Shown piece after piece: positions 10,906 through 20,418 of a stretch of DNA of 64,000 nucleotides. The notes under the pieces are model-generated. The model was given only the letters and a program-made list of their open reading frames with translations, was not told the DNA's origin and searched no databases. The translations under genes were made by a program, and so were the position numbers. The stretch is from positions 1 to 64,000 of the forward strand of contig JAUJNC010000003.1 in the NCBI GenBank assembly GCA_030446525.1, given 5' to 3'. The stretch's first letter is position 1, and the number at the start of each line of letters is the position of its first letter. This stretch comes from Armatimonadaceae bacterium. Lineage in GTDB: Bacteria; Armatimonadota; Armatimonadia; Armatimonadales; Armatimonadaceae.

Positions 10906-10962
10906 ATAAAGCGGTTTATTTACCAGGATCCTCTGGTATAATGGGTCGATAAAGCGGATTTA
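10906..10962 (+). promoter_or_regulatory. Promoter with two LacI-type operator-like repeats
   Basis: A perfect -10 hexamer TATAAT lies at 10,937-10,942 in a locally AT-rich gap, with a weak -35 (TTTATT, 10,915-10,920). Two copies of the same near-palindrome bracket it: ATAAAGCGGTTTAT at 10,906-10,919 and ATAAAGCGGATTTA at 10,949-10,962. The first has 12 of 14 symmetric positions and a central CG, as LacI-family operators have. They are 43 bp apart, close to four helical turns; one covers the -35 region and the other the expected start point. The next gene is a LacI-type regulator, so autoregulation is the simple reading (inference). Confidence 0.6.
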
Positions 10963-11070
10963 AAGAATGTTTACCCATTGCACGACCACGGCAGTTGCGG
11001 ACAGGGGGCGACGGCTGCGACACGTTTCTTAACGGAGCTGTGGTGCGCCGGCGGAAGAAGAACCCGGTCG

Positions 11071-12118
11071 ATGACCAACGACAGCAAAACACCAGGATCC
11101 GATCCTGCAGCGGCGCTCGGTGCACACGTCCACGGTGTCATTGGCGCTGTCCGGCAAGGGCACCATCTCCGCGGCCACCCGGCAGAAGGTGTTCGCCGCC
11201 GCGCGCGAACTCGTACCGGCCCAATCCGCTGGCGCAGCGCCTCGCCAACGGCGTCAGCAACAGCCTGGTCTGCATCATCAGCGGTCCCTCGATATCGGTC
11301 TGGGAACGAAGAAGGCCTCGTCCAGAAAGAGAACAACTGCACGGTCCTTAGAGGTGCCTATCTACACCTATGCCGGGCCCGGCAGGAGGATGGGGAGTCA
11401 CTGGCGGCCCAGGTCCGGCTGGTGTGCCGGCAACGACCGCGGGCGATCGTCTGCGCCGGCTCGATGATCCACCCCGCCGTCTTCTCGAGATGGAAGCCTA
11501 CCAGCGGAGGGAGGCGTCGTGGTCAGCTACGACATGCCGGCGCCGCTCGCGTGCGACCAGGTGATCTTCGACCGGGAGGACAACGCCTTCCAGGCGGCGC
11601 GTCATCTGCTGGAGCACGGCCACCGCAAGATCTGGGCATGGGCATCCCATCTGCCACAGTGGTCCTGCGGTGCGGACAACCTGCCGCAGACCTCCGGCTC
11701 AAGGGGTTCCGGCGCGCTCTGGAGGAGTTCGGCGTGCCGTGCGCCCGGAGTGGCTGTTCCAGAACGGGCCGTATGCGTTTGGGCAGGGAGCAGATGGCGC
11801 GGCGCTTCCTGGGGATGCGGGAGCGCCCGACGGGCGTGTGCATCGTCAACGATTATGTGGCGCTGGCGTTCATGGACGACGTGCTGCGCGCGGGGTGCGC
11901 GTGCCCCAGGACGTGAGCGTCGTCAGCCGCGACGAACCATCGCCTCCCACTGCCCGGTGCCGCTGACGTCGGTCTCGCAGCCGGTGGGGCAGATCGCCCG
12001 CGCGGTGGTGCGGATGCTGATGGGGCGGATCGAAGGCTACGACGGCGCGCCGCGCACGGTGACGATCAAGGGAGAACTGGTACGGCGCCGGAGCGTGGCC
12101 GCGCCGCCCCCGGCGTGA
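11071..12118 (+). pseudogene. LacI-family transcriptional regulator, frameshifted
   Basis: ATG at 11,071 (MTNDSKTP). The DNA-binding helix-turn-helix is recognisable in pieces: VHTSTVSLALSGKGTISAAT (about 11,120-11,180), then YRPNPLAQRLANGVSNSLVC (about 11,210-11,275) in another frame. The periplasmic-binding-protein-like effector domain follows, also split: VVSYDMPAPLACDQVIFDRE (11,519 on), AARHLLEHGHRKI, a GVCIVNDYVALAFMDD block at 11,838-11,882, and PVPLTSVSQPVGQIARAVVRM near the end. About six frame changes are needed. Intact, it would be about 350 residues and would control the surrounding pectin genes through the operator-like sites at 10,906 and 10,949. Confidence 0.78.
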
Positions 12119-12344
12119 CAGCGCGGCTCAAACAAAGGCGGCTTGTCCCGACGCTCTCGTGGCTCATAGCGAGTCACCGCATCATCGATAACTGTCCTCT
12201 TGGGACACCGGTACATTCAGTGGTACAGGCCGACGGCGATCACCCGGGATGGCGCGACAGGCAGTAATGTCACGTTCCGCTGCACATCGTCTATTGATGT
12301 CTCGTATTAAGGGGCCAGGCGTGAGCGGAAAGGCGTTGAGGTCC
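12119..12344 (+). other. Gap between lacI-type gene and CE15 esterase gene
   Basis: A 226-bp non-coding stretch that should hold the start signals for the CE15 gene. A direct repeat GGTAC lies at about 12,209 and 12,221, but there is no clear copy of the ATAAAGCGG operator and no convincing -10/-35 pair. A weak GAGG precedes the ATG at 12,345. Confidence 0.3.
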
Positions 12345-13633
12345 ATGAAAAAGTCGCTCGCTGCAACAGCCGGCCTCGTGTTGCTCCTTATGCCCTCTGA
12401 GCGCCGCTCTCTTGGCTCAGGCTCCCACTGCTCCCGCCGGTGCGAACTACGACGAAACGAAGGTGCCCGCGTACACCTTACCCGACCCTTTACCCGACCC
12501 TGGTTCCGCTGAACGGCAAGAAGGTGGCCGACGCCAAGACATGGACGACCCACCGCCGGCCGGAAATATTGACGCTCTTCGAGACCCACGTCTATGGCCG
12601 GGCTCCCGTGGGCCGTCCCAAAGAGATGACTTGGGAGGTGGTCTCGGAAGATCGCAACGCCCGGGAAGGCGAGGCGATCATCAAAACCGTCACCCTCTAC
12701 TTCACCGGGAAGAAAGACGGACCGGCCTGCACGCGGATGAACCTGTCCCTGACCCTGCCCAAAATCGGACAACCGGTGCCGACCTTTCTGGTTGCGGGCT
12801 TGGGCTTCTTCGGCAGACCACCCCGGTTCAATCAGCCGGTCTTCGACCGCGGGTACGGCATGGTCCACTGCGATATTGGCGGTTCAAAAGGACCAGAAAG
12901 ACGATGCCGGCGGGTACGCCACGAGCATCCGCAAGTACTACGCGCCGGCCGAGCAGCAGGAGCCGGGCCCATGCGATTGGGGCGCAATCGGGGCGTGGGC
13001 CTGGGCTCTGAGCCATGGATTACCTCGAAACCGACAAGGACATCGACGCAAAGCGGCTTTACCTGAACGGCGTTTCGCGCTTCGGCAAGGTCGCCATGTG
13101 GGCCGGTGCCCAGGACACGCGCTTTGCCACCACCTTCTCCGGCGAGTCGGGGTGCGGCGGCGCGGTCATCGTGCGCCGCCAGTATGGGGAGACGGTCCGA
13201 TCCATCACCGGGTTTGCCCCTATTGGTTCGCCCGCAAGTTCAAGGATTACGCGGGCGGTGAACGCCCTGCCGGTGGACTGGCATGGTTCGTCGCCCTGTA
13301 CGCTCCCCGGCCGGGTACATCGCCACCGCCGAGGGGACCGCTGGGGCGATCCGCGCGGCTCGTTCCTCTCCGCCAAGTACGCCGGCCCGGTTTACGCGCT
13401 CTTCGGCAAGACCGGCGTCGAGGGTGGACGAGATGCCACCCGTATCCACTCCCGTCGGCGACGCTGTCGGCTTCCATATGCGGACCGGCTCGCACGGCCA
13501 GAACGATTACGACTGGGGGCAGTACCTAAACTTCGCGGACAAGCACTTCGGCGCCCCGAAATGCCCAATGAACGCGTCTGCCGCTGACACATCGAGAAAG
13601 GCTCGCAAAAATGAACTCGTTGGGGAGAATTAG
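12345..13633 (+). pseudogene. CE15 glucuronoyl-methylesterase-like enzyme, frameshifted
   Basis: Starts at ATG 12,345 with a signal-peptide-like leader. The CE15 features are spread over several frames: AYTLPDPL, then VADAKTWTTHRRPEILTLFE (12,524 on), GYGMVHCDI, DWGAIGAWAWALSHG, the catalytic-serine motif GVSRFGKVAMW (about 13,070-13,102; the CE15 pattern is GCSRxGK), SGESGCGG (13,141-13,160) and the His motif GSHGQNDYDW (13,490-13,519). Family enzymes cut the ester between glucuronic acid of xylan and lignin alcohols, or related uronate esters. At least five indels break the reading frame. The final residues run to the TAG at 13,631-13,633, overlapping the PL1 leader. Confidence 0.75.
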
Positions 13634-13637
13634 CGTT

Positions 13638-15314
13638 ATGAGGCGATTTACAAGCTTAGGTGCCGCGTTCGCGGCAGCGGTGACCCTGGGGCTACCAAGC
13701 GCCAACGCCCAGTATCCCACCGTTCCCGCAGACGTGCAAGCGGAGGCGGATGCGAAAAGGCAATCCGCCGATAAGCGGTCTGACCAGGCCTGGGAAAAGG
13801 CGCTTCCGATCATCAAGGCATGGGAAGCGAAGGGCAAACCCTACATCCCCTGGGCAGCCAAGCCTGAAGACCTTCCTCAAGCGTCCCTCCCCGCATTCCC
13901 CGGCGCCCAGGGCGGGGGAATGTATAGCTTTGGCGGTCGCGGCGGCAAAGTATATGTTGTCACAAACCTCAATGACAGCGGTCCGGGCAGCTTCCGTGAG
14001 GCATTGGAAGCTGGCGGTCCGCGCATCGTCGTTTTCCATGTGGCGGGGATCATTAAGCTCCAAGAGCGTATCCGCGTGCGCGCTCCATACATCACCATTG
14101 CCGGAAACACGGCTCCGGGCGGCGGCGTCTGCATCGCGGGGGATACCGTCGAACTCGAAACGCACGACGTTGTTATCCGTCACATGCGTTTTCGCCGGGG
14201 CGCAACCGGGGTCGGGGACCGCAACGACTCCATCGGCGGCAACCCCATCGGCAACATCATGATCGATCATGTTTCGGCCAGCTGGGGGCTGGACGAGAAC
14301 ATGTCGATGTATCGCCATATGTATCAGCCGCCCGCGGGCGGCAAGGAGCTCAAGCTTCCCACCGTCAACATCACCATCCAGAACTCCATCTTCAGCGAGG
14401 CGCTCGACACCTACAATCATGCCTTCGGCAGCACGATCGGCGGTTACAACAGCACCTTCCACCACAACCTCTGGGCTTGCAACACCGGCCGCAACCCCAG
14501 CGTCGGCATGATCTACGACTTTACCTTTGTGAATAACGTGATCTTCAACTGGCGCCATCGCACCACCGACGGCGGAGACCATCGCAGCTTCTACAACATG
14601 ATCAACAACTACTACAAACCAGGTCCCGTCACCCCCGCCAACCAGCCCATCGCCTACCGTATCCTTAAGCCCGAGGGTCGCCGCGCCAAACCCCCGGTCG
14701 ACGACTACGGCAAGGCCTACGTCGCCGGCAACGTGGTGGAAGGTTTTCCCCAGATCACCGCCGATAACTGGGCCGGCGGCGTTCAGGTTGACTCGATCGC
14801 CCCTCCCGAGAAGATCCTTCTCACCATCCGCGCGGACGCGCCCTACCCGCACGCCTACCTCGAAATCCAGCCGGCCAAAGAAGCCTACGAGTCTGTCCTC
14901 GCCAACGCAGGCGCCACTCTTCCGCGCCGCGATGCCGTCGACGAGCGCGTCGTCCAGATGGTGCGCACCGGCAAGGTAACCTACGAGAAGGGCAAGGGCA
15001 TCATCACCGACATCAGCCAGGTCGGAGGCTACCCGGCCTATGAAGGCACACCCTACCAGGACAGTGATAAAGACGGCATGCCCGATGACTGGGAGCTCAC
15101 GTGTGGTTTGAACCCTAAGGACGCGTCCGACGCTTCCGGCGACCTCAACGGCGATGGCTACACCAACGTCGAGGACTTCATCAACGGCCTTGATCCCAAG
15201 GCCCCGAAGCGCGATTGGCCGACGCCGCGCCCCTATGCTGACCTCTGGGGCGGGCGCAGCGCGTCCGACGATTCGTGGCGGACGGCAGACATCTGGGCAA
15301 AGACCAAGCTGTGA
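13638..15314 (+). CDS. Pectate lyase, PL1 family, with calcium-repeat C-terminus
   Basis: A 558-residue protein. The ATG at 13,638 is preferred to the one at 13,611 because GGGGAGA lies 10 bases before it. A signal peptide (MRRFTSLGAAFAAA..., cleavage after NAQ) is followed by a charged linker and the PL1 beta-helix: FPGAQGGGMYSFGGRGGKVY, VTNLNDSGPGSFREAL, IRHMRFRRG and IMIDHVSASWGLDENMSMY. Near residues 475-520 are DSDKDGMPDDWE and DLNGDGYTNVEDFINGLDP, thrombospondin-type-3/dockerin-like calcium loops. It cleaves de-esterified polygalacturonate by beta-elimination after the CE8 esterase has acted. The gene is intact although its neighbours are broken. Confidence 0.9.
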   Translation: MRRFTSLGAAFAAAVTLGLPSANAQYPTVPADVQAEADAKRQSADKRSDQAWEKALPIIKAWEAKGKPYIPWAAKPEDLPQASLPAFPGAQGGGMYSFGGRGGKVYVVTNLNDSGPGSFREALEAGGPRIVVFHVAGIIKLQERIRVRAPYITIAGNTAPGGGVCIAGDTVELETHDVVIRHMRFRRGATGVGDRNDSIGGNPIGNIMIDHVSASWGLDENMSMYRHMYQPPAGGKELKLPTVNITIQNSIFSEALDTYNHAFGSTIGGYNSTFHHNLWACNTGRNPSVGMIYDFTFVNNVIFNWRHRTTDGGDHRSFYNMINNYYKPGPVTPANQPIAYRILKPEGRRAKPPVDDYGKAYVAGNVVEGFPQITADNWAGGVQVDSIAPPEKILLTIRADAPYPHAYLEIQPAKEAYESVLANAGATLPRRDAVDERVVQMVRTGKVTYEKGKGIITDISQVGGYPAYEGTPYQDSDKDGMPDDWELTCGLNPKDASDASGDLNGDGYTNVEDFINGLDPKAPKRDWPTPRPYADLWGGRSASDDSWRTADIWAKTKL

Positions 15315-15322
15315 GGCCTTCG

Positions 15323-16169
15323 ATGCAGCGACTGGCGCGGCACCTCGCGGTCTCTCCGCGGGCGCTCTTCCCGGACTTCCTCGCGAAGCGCGCATACCCC
15401 CCGATGAAGGAGGCGTCTCTCTTTTTCGTCGACTTCCTCATCAAGGACCCGGAGACCGGCTACCTGGTCACCAACCCTTCGCACTCGCCCGAGCAGCCCC
15501 CGCCGGACCGTCCGACGCTCACGTATGGGCCGACGATGGACAATCAGCTCATCCGGGCGCTGCTGACTTACACGATCGAGGCCACGCAGATCCTCGGCGT
15601 CGATCAGGGCCTCGCCAGGCAACTGGCCGACGTCCGCAAGCAGCTCCCGCCGAACAGGGTCGGCAAGCACGGGCAGCTCCAGGAGTGGCTCAAGGACTGG
15701 GATCAGCCCAACAATGCCCACCGGCACATGTCCCCGCTGTGGGCGCTGTATCCTGGCGCGGATATCACCCCCGCCGATCCCAAGATCTTTGCCGCCGCCA
15801 GGGTGTTGGAGAACGCTGCCGAATCTTTTCGACCTGTGTGGGCCATTTCAGATTGACGGCAATTTCGGCGGCGCCGCGGGCATCGCCGAGCTACTCTTGC
15901 AGAGTCATGAGGCGGAGGGTAGAACCCGGATACTGAATTTGCTGCCGGCGCTGCCCAAGGCCTGGCCGGCAGGATCGATAACGGGCTTGCGCGCCCGCGG
16001 CGGTTTTGAGGTGGACATCACGTGGCACGACGGCACTCTGACGCGAGCGGTAATCCGCTCGAAGCTCGGCAATCCCTGCCGCGTCCGCTACCGCGCTCAA
16101 GTGATTGAACTGAACACGCAACCAGGCAAGCAATACACCTTTAATGGACAACTCCACCCGGTGCTGTGA
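15323..16169 (+). pseudogene. GH95 (alpha-L-fucosidase/galactosidase-like) C-terminal remnant
   Basis: The text from about 15,370 (YPPMKEASLFFVDFL, GYLVTNPSHSPEQ, PTMDNQLIRALLTYTIEA, NAHRHMSPLWALYPG) matches the second half of the GH95 (alpha/alpha)6 barrel. At about 15,820 it shifts frame and continues FDLCGPFQIDGNFGGAAGIAELLLQS and ends ...YTFNGQLHPVL at 16,169. Family members are about 750-800 residues, so roughly the first 450, with much of the active site, are missing; the remnant starts 9 bp after the PL1 stop. This looks like a deletion between the two genes plus one later indel. Confidence 0.75.
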
Positions 16170-16222
16170 GCGGCCATGGGCGCGAGATAACGAGTTTACC
16201 GATCTACCGAGGAAGGAACGAA

Positions 16223-16906
16223 ATGCCGAAAACCTGCTTCTGCGTGTTAGCCCTGGTTTTTGCATCCGTCGTGCCCGCTTTGGCGCAGGAGCCCCAAACA
16301 GTCCGAGACCGGGAAGCGGCCTATACCCAGGTCATCCACCAGCGGGCCGACAAGATCGTGGCCACGCTGGGCGTCGCCGATGCCTCCAAAGCCGCACGGG
16401 TGCGAGAGATCATCGCGCAGCAATATCGCCGTTTACGCCAGATACACGACGCACGCGATGCTCAGATTCAAGCGGTCAAGAAGCAGGCGGGTGAGAACAA
16501 GGGCGCTGCCGATGCCGGCGTGCAAGCCGGGTTGGAGGAAGCGAACACCAAGCTGGATAAGTTACACAAGGAATACCTCTTGAAACTGTCGGCGGAGCTC
16601 GCGCCGGAACAGGTGGACAAGGTGAAGGATGGCATGACCTATGGCGTGCTGCCTCTGACCTACCGCGTGTATCGGGAGATGCTTCCCGATCTTACCGACC
16701 GGCAGAAGGCGCAGATTCTGGCCTGGCTAATCGAGGCGCGGGAGAAGGCTATGGATGCGGGCTCGTCCAAAGAAAAGCACGCCTGGTTCGGCAAGTATAA
16801 GGGCAAGATCAACAACTATCTATCGGCGACGGGCTATGATCTGAAAAAGGCCGAGCAGGATCTGGCCCAGCGGCGAAAGGCCCCTCCTGCCGGCGATACG
16901 AGATGA
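16223..16906 (+). CDS. DUF3826 family secreted protein
   Basis: A 227-residue protein; the ATG at 16,223 follows AGGAAGGAAC. Signal peptide MPKTCFCVLALVFASVVPALA. The rest is helical and charged, with the family signature RADKIVATLGVADASKAARV, QQYRRLRQIHDARD and AWLIEAREKAMDAGSSKEKH. DUF3826 proteins are recurrent members of polysaccharide-degradation loci, but their biochemical role is unknown to me. It is intact and lies between the GH95 remnant and a GH43-like gene. Confidence 0.8.
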   Translation: MPKTCFCVLALVFASVVPALAQEPQTVRDREAAYTQVIHQRADKIVATLGVADASKAARVREIIAQQYRRLRQIHDARDAQIQAVKKQAGENKGAADAGVQAGLEEANTKLDKLHKEYLLKLSAELAPEQVDKVKDGMTYGVLPLTYRVYREMLPDLTDRQKAQILAWLIEAREKAMDAGSSKEKHAWFGKYKGKINNYLSATGYDLKKAEQDLAQRRKAPPAGDTR

Positions 16907-16934
16907 CAGGGCGAAAGGTAGATCGATATCTCTT

Positions 16935-17897
16935 ATGACAGCTGCGCTCGCCCCCACCGCTTCGGCCAAGTCTCCCCATGGGGAGACCGTTCGAACGCAG
17001 ACCACCGGACTCCCGGAAACTTGCTTCCTCTTCTCCTATTTTGAGGGCAACGGTGAGGACGGCCTGCACCTGGCGTGGAGCCGCGATGGATTCACCTGGG
17101 AGCTTCTCGGCGGCGGCCGGGGCTTCCTGCGCCCGACGGTGGGCGAAGCGAAACTCATGCGCGACCCGTGCCTGCTGCACGGGCCGGACGGCGTTTTCCG
17201 CCTCGTCTGGACGACTTCCTGGACGGGCAAGACAATCGGCTATGCGTCGTCGGAAGATTTACTCGTGTGGTCGGAGCAGCAGGCGATTCCCGTGATGGCG
17301 CACGAGCCGGACGCCCAGAACTGCTGGGCGCCCGAGGTCCTCTGGGACGACATGAAGCAGCACTACCTGATCTTCTGGTCCACGACGATCCTGGGCTGCT
17401 TCCGCGAGACGGAACTCTCCAACAACCGTCCCGAACGCAATCACCGCATCTACTCCACGACGACGCGGGACTTCGCCATCTTCACGCCCGCGCGCCTGCA
17501 CTACGACGGCGGCTTCAACGTCATTGACGCCACGCTTACGCAGGCGGGCGACGGCTGGCTGATGTTCGTGAAAAACGAAACGGTGCAGCCCAAGACCGAG
17601 AAAAACATCCGCCTGATCCGCGCGCAGACGCCCAACGGACCGTTTGGTGCCCCCTCGTCACCGATCACCGGCGCGTATTGGGCTGAGGGGCCGTCAGCGA
17701 TCAAAGTCGGCGACGAATGGCGCGTCTATTTCGACAAGCATAAGGAGAACAAATACGGTCTTGTCCGCTCGCGCGACTTGCGGACGTGGGAGGATCTGAG
17801 CGACAACATTCATTTTCCCGACGACGCGCGGCACGGCACCGTCATCGCCGTGCCGCGCAGTATCATCGAGCGCCTGCTCCAAAACCCGTTGGAATGA
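16935..17897 (+). CDS. GH43-like five-bladed beta-propeller glycosidase (cytoplasmic)
   Basis: 320 residues with no signal peptide; ATG at 16,935. Repeated propeller strands are visible: GLHLAWSRDGFTWELL, GKTIGYASSEDLLVWS, NCWAPEVLWDDMKQHYLIFWS and YGLVRSRDLRTWEDLS. Candidate acidic residues are Asp in MRDPCLL, Asp in NVIDATLT and Glu in YWAEGPSAIK, the usual Asp/Asp/Glu spread of GH43/GH117-like enzymes. Likely substrate is arabinose- or galactose-containing oligosaccharide, from context. It precedes the aldolase gene by 21 bp. Confidence 0.72.
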   Translation: MTAALAPTASAKSPHGETVRTQTTGLPETCFLFSYFEGNGEDGLHLAWSRDGFTWELLGGGRGFLRPTVGEAKLMRDPCLLHGPDGVFRLVWTTSWTGKTIGYASSEDLLVWSEQQAIPVMAHEPDAQNCWAPEVLWDDMKQHYLIFWSTTILGCFRETELSNNRPERNHRIYSTTTRDFAIFTPARLHYDGGFNVIDATLTQAGDGWLMFVKNETVQPKTEKNIRLIRAQTPNGPFGAPSSPITGAYWAEGPSAIKVGDEWRVYFDKHKENKYGLVRSRDLRTWEDLSDNIHFPDDARHGTVIAVPRSIIERLLQNPLE

Positions 17898-17918
17898 CAA
17901 GCACATCGAGGCATTCAC

Positions 17919-18782
17919 ATGAGACCAACCGAAATCTATCGCGGCGTGATTGTGCCGATGATCACGCCGTTCACACCCGACGGCGACATCGACAAAGCGG
18001 CGGTACGGCGCGTGGTTGAGCACCTGGTGTCGGGCGGTGTGCACGGGATTTTTGTCTTGGGGACCACGGGCGAAGCGCTCTCCATCCCCTAGAAGAACGA
18101 CACGCGCTGGTGGAGACGGCAGTCGAGGCGACAGCCGGGCGCGCGAGGACCTATGCGGGAATCTCTGCAAACTGCTTCCACGAATCGGTGGAGGCTGCCA
18201 AAGCCTATCGGCAGATGGGGATCCACGCAGTGGCAGCCCACCCCGCCCTTCTACTATCCGCTTTCCGACCAGGAGATCGAAGCCTGGTATCAGGAACTGG
18301 CAGATGCCGTCCCGGTGCCGCTGCTGCTTTACAACATCCCCCAGACCACGCATCTGTCGATCCCGCTCGATGCCGTGGAGCGGCTGGTACGCCATGCCAA
18401 CATCTTCGGGATCAAAGATTCGGCCAACGATGCGCAACGGCTCGACGAACCACCACGCCGGAGTCGGCAATCCCGACGATTTTTCGATACTTCTAGGCGC
18501 CGGAAGTCTCTTCAGCCAGGGACTACGGGGCGGTGCGCACGGGTTGGTTCAGTATGGGCAATCTCGATCCGCTCTCCTGCCGCGCCCTGTATGGGGCGGC
18601 CCAGGCCGGCAACTGGGACGAGATGGAGCGAGTGCACCAGGCAATGCTCGCCCTTTCGGCTCGATATCAACAGGGGCGTTTGCTGGGAGAATCCTATCGA
18701 TCCTCAGGCGATGATGGCTGAGCGCGGGCTGTGTGGCCCGACCATGCTGCCGCCGCTGCGCACGCACGAGCGGAAACCGTGA
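17919..18782 (+). pseudogene. Dihydrodipicolinate synthase / N-acetylneuraminate lyase family aldolase, frameshifted
   Basis: ATG 17,919 opens GVIVPMITPFTPDGDIDKAA and reaches the TTGEAL motif, then a TAG at 18,090-18,092 falls one indel before EERHALVETAVEAT. Further on come YAGISANCFHESVEAAKAY, PFYYPLSDQEIEAWYQEL, the tyrosine segment LYNIPQTTHL and the Schiff-base lysine segment IFGIKDSANDA (about 18,409-18,440). The text then shifts through ILLGAGSLFSQGLR and ends near 18,782. About five indels. Family members cleave or form 2-keto-acid sugars; here a role in uronate or deoxy-sugar catabolism would fit (inference). Confidence 0.78.
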
Positions 18783-18806
18783 TAAAAGACACGGGGAGCG
18801 CTGCCG

Positions 18807-20028
18807 ATGAACACGAAGAGGTCTGGTATGATCGCTACGGGGGGCGTCGCCGCCGCATTTGCGGCTGGCGTTCCACCGCGTTGTAGCGCCGAAGGCGATG
18901 ACCCGATACGCATCGTCGGCCCGGAACTCGCCAAGCTCGATTTCACGCGCAGCGACGGTGGACTTGCGCGGGCGCCCGGATTGCGGACATTTACTGTCTT
19001 CCGCGCGAACAAAGAGCAGCCGCGGCAGAGTGACGGGCGTGGCTGGACGTATCATCATCACCCCGACCTTGCTTGCTGGCAGGGCCGCCTCTACGTCGGA
19101 TGGGACGCGTGTGAGCGCGACGAAGACACCTGGCCCTCACGCGAACTCTACAGCACCTGCGCCGACGGCGAGCGCTGGTCCTCTCGGTGGAACTTTTCCC
19201 GCAGGGCCTCTCCACACCGCTGCGGATGTACTTCTTCCACGCTGCCAATGGCCGCATGCTCGCCATCGCCGGCCTGCGGGTGAGTCGGAACAGAACGAGC
19301 GAGAGAACCAAAGGCCCGCTCGTTGTCGGGAGATACGCGCCGATCACACGCTCGGTCCCGTTTTCACTCTGCGCGCGCCAGAGAAGGCTGTGGAAGGCCA
19401 GCGCCCGCTCTTCGATACCGTCACCGATTCCGGCTTCGTCGAAGCCTGCCGGCAATTGCTCTCAAACCATTTGTTTCTCGAACAGCAGGACTACGGCAGT
19501 CTGCTCGCCCCCTCCGAGCGCATGAAGTGGCACGATCCGAACAACTGGGCCGGCGACGACGAGCTGCGCAAAGACGTGACCGACTTCGGCAAGTCGATGT
19601 GCTTCTTCCGTCGAGCCGATGGGGCGCTCGTCGGCGTGGGAAAGAAGAGATGGGTCACGCTCTCCCGCGACCAGGGCCGCACCTGGTCGCAACCCGTTCG
19701 CCCCAGCACGCTTATCACCAACATGGGCAAAGTGTGGGGCCAGCGAACACCCGGTGGTCGCTACCTCCTCGCCTATAACCCTCACGAAAAGCTTCGCTAC
19801 CCGCTCGCCATCGTCACCGGCGACGACGGCATTAGGTTTCGTGGTATGCGCGTTATCCACGGCCAGCTGCCGGCGAGGCGATACGACGGCGCGGCCAAAA
19901 GCCCGGGCGCGAGCTACGTCCGGGGTATTTCCCCCTGGTCGAGCGACGGCTCGCGCAAAGACGATGGGGTGTGGCTCGTTTTCAGCGTGAACAAAGAGGA
20001 AATCTGGGTCAGCCACCTGCCTCGTTAA
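18807..20028 (+). pseudogene. Secreted sialidase-like (BNR-repeat) glycosidase, frameshifted
   Basis: ATG 18,807 follows GGGGAGCG. A Tat/Sec-like leader (TKRSGMIATGGVAAAFAAG) precedes the propeller: WTYHHHPDLACWQGRLYVGWDACERDEDTW, then a frame change near 19,170 (LRMYFFHAANGRMLAIAGLRV) and another near 19,290. From 19,330 the long frame holds SMCFFRRADGALVGVGKKRW, the Asp-box SRDQGRTWS, GQRTPGGRYLLAYNP and ends IWVSHLPR at 20,028. Two to three indels. BNR proteins in pectin loci often act on uronosyl or arabinosyl linkages rather than sialic acid; the substrate is open. Confidence 0.7.
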
Positions 20029-20052
20029 GCCGCGATACATGGAGGACATGGC

Positions 20053-20416
20053 ATGTCGAAAAAAGTGGGCGTTGTGCACACCAGCTTCGCGCTGGTGGAG
20101 CCCCTGAAGGCGCTGGCCGGGGAAATGTTGCCCGGCATCGGGCTCATCAATATCGTGGATGACACGCTGCTCCCTTACGCACGGGAACATGGCGTGGATG
20201 AGAAGCTGCGGCGGCGCATGTGCAACTATTTCCAGGGCCGTCACCGAGGCGGTGTTGGAGGCCGCGCAGTATCACGATCTCATCGTCTTCGCGCAAGCTT
20301 CGATGGCGCCGCTGGCGCCGCAGTTGGAAAGTCAAGCCGCGGTGCCGGTGTTGTCGAGTCCGCGTCTGGCCCTGCAGCGTTTGGCGGCAATGCTCCGTGC
20401 GCCGGGGAGTGAATAG
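20053..20416 (+). pseudogene. Aspartate/glutamate (hydantoin) racemase-family protein, shortened and frameshifted
   Basis: ATG 20,053 follows ATGGAGGACATGGC. The N-terminus KVGVVHTSFALVEPLKALAGEMLP and LINIVDDTLLPYAREHG is typical of the family. One indel near 20,235 moves the rest to another frame: AVTEAVLEAAQYHDLIVFAQASMAPLAP, then VPVLSSPRLALQRLAAML. The total is only about 120 residues; relatives have about 210 with two catalytic Cys-containing motifs, neither of which I can find, so the centre is probably deleted. Confidence 0.6.
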
Positions 20417-20418
20417 AG

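Noticed and set aside
13692..15395. 567-residue open frame on the minus strand
   Set aside because: Complement of the intact PL1 pectate lyase; no ribosome site.
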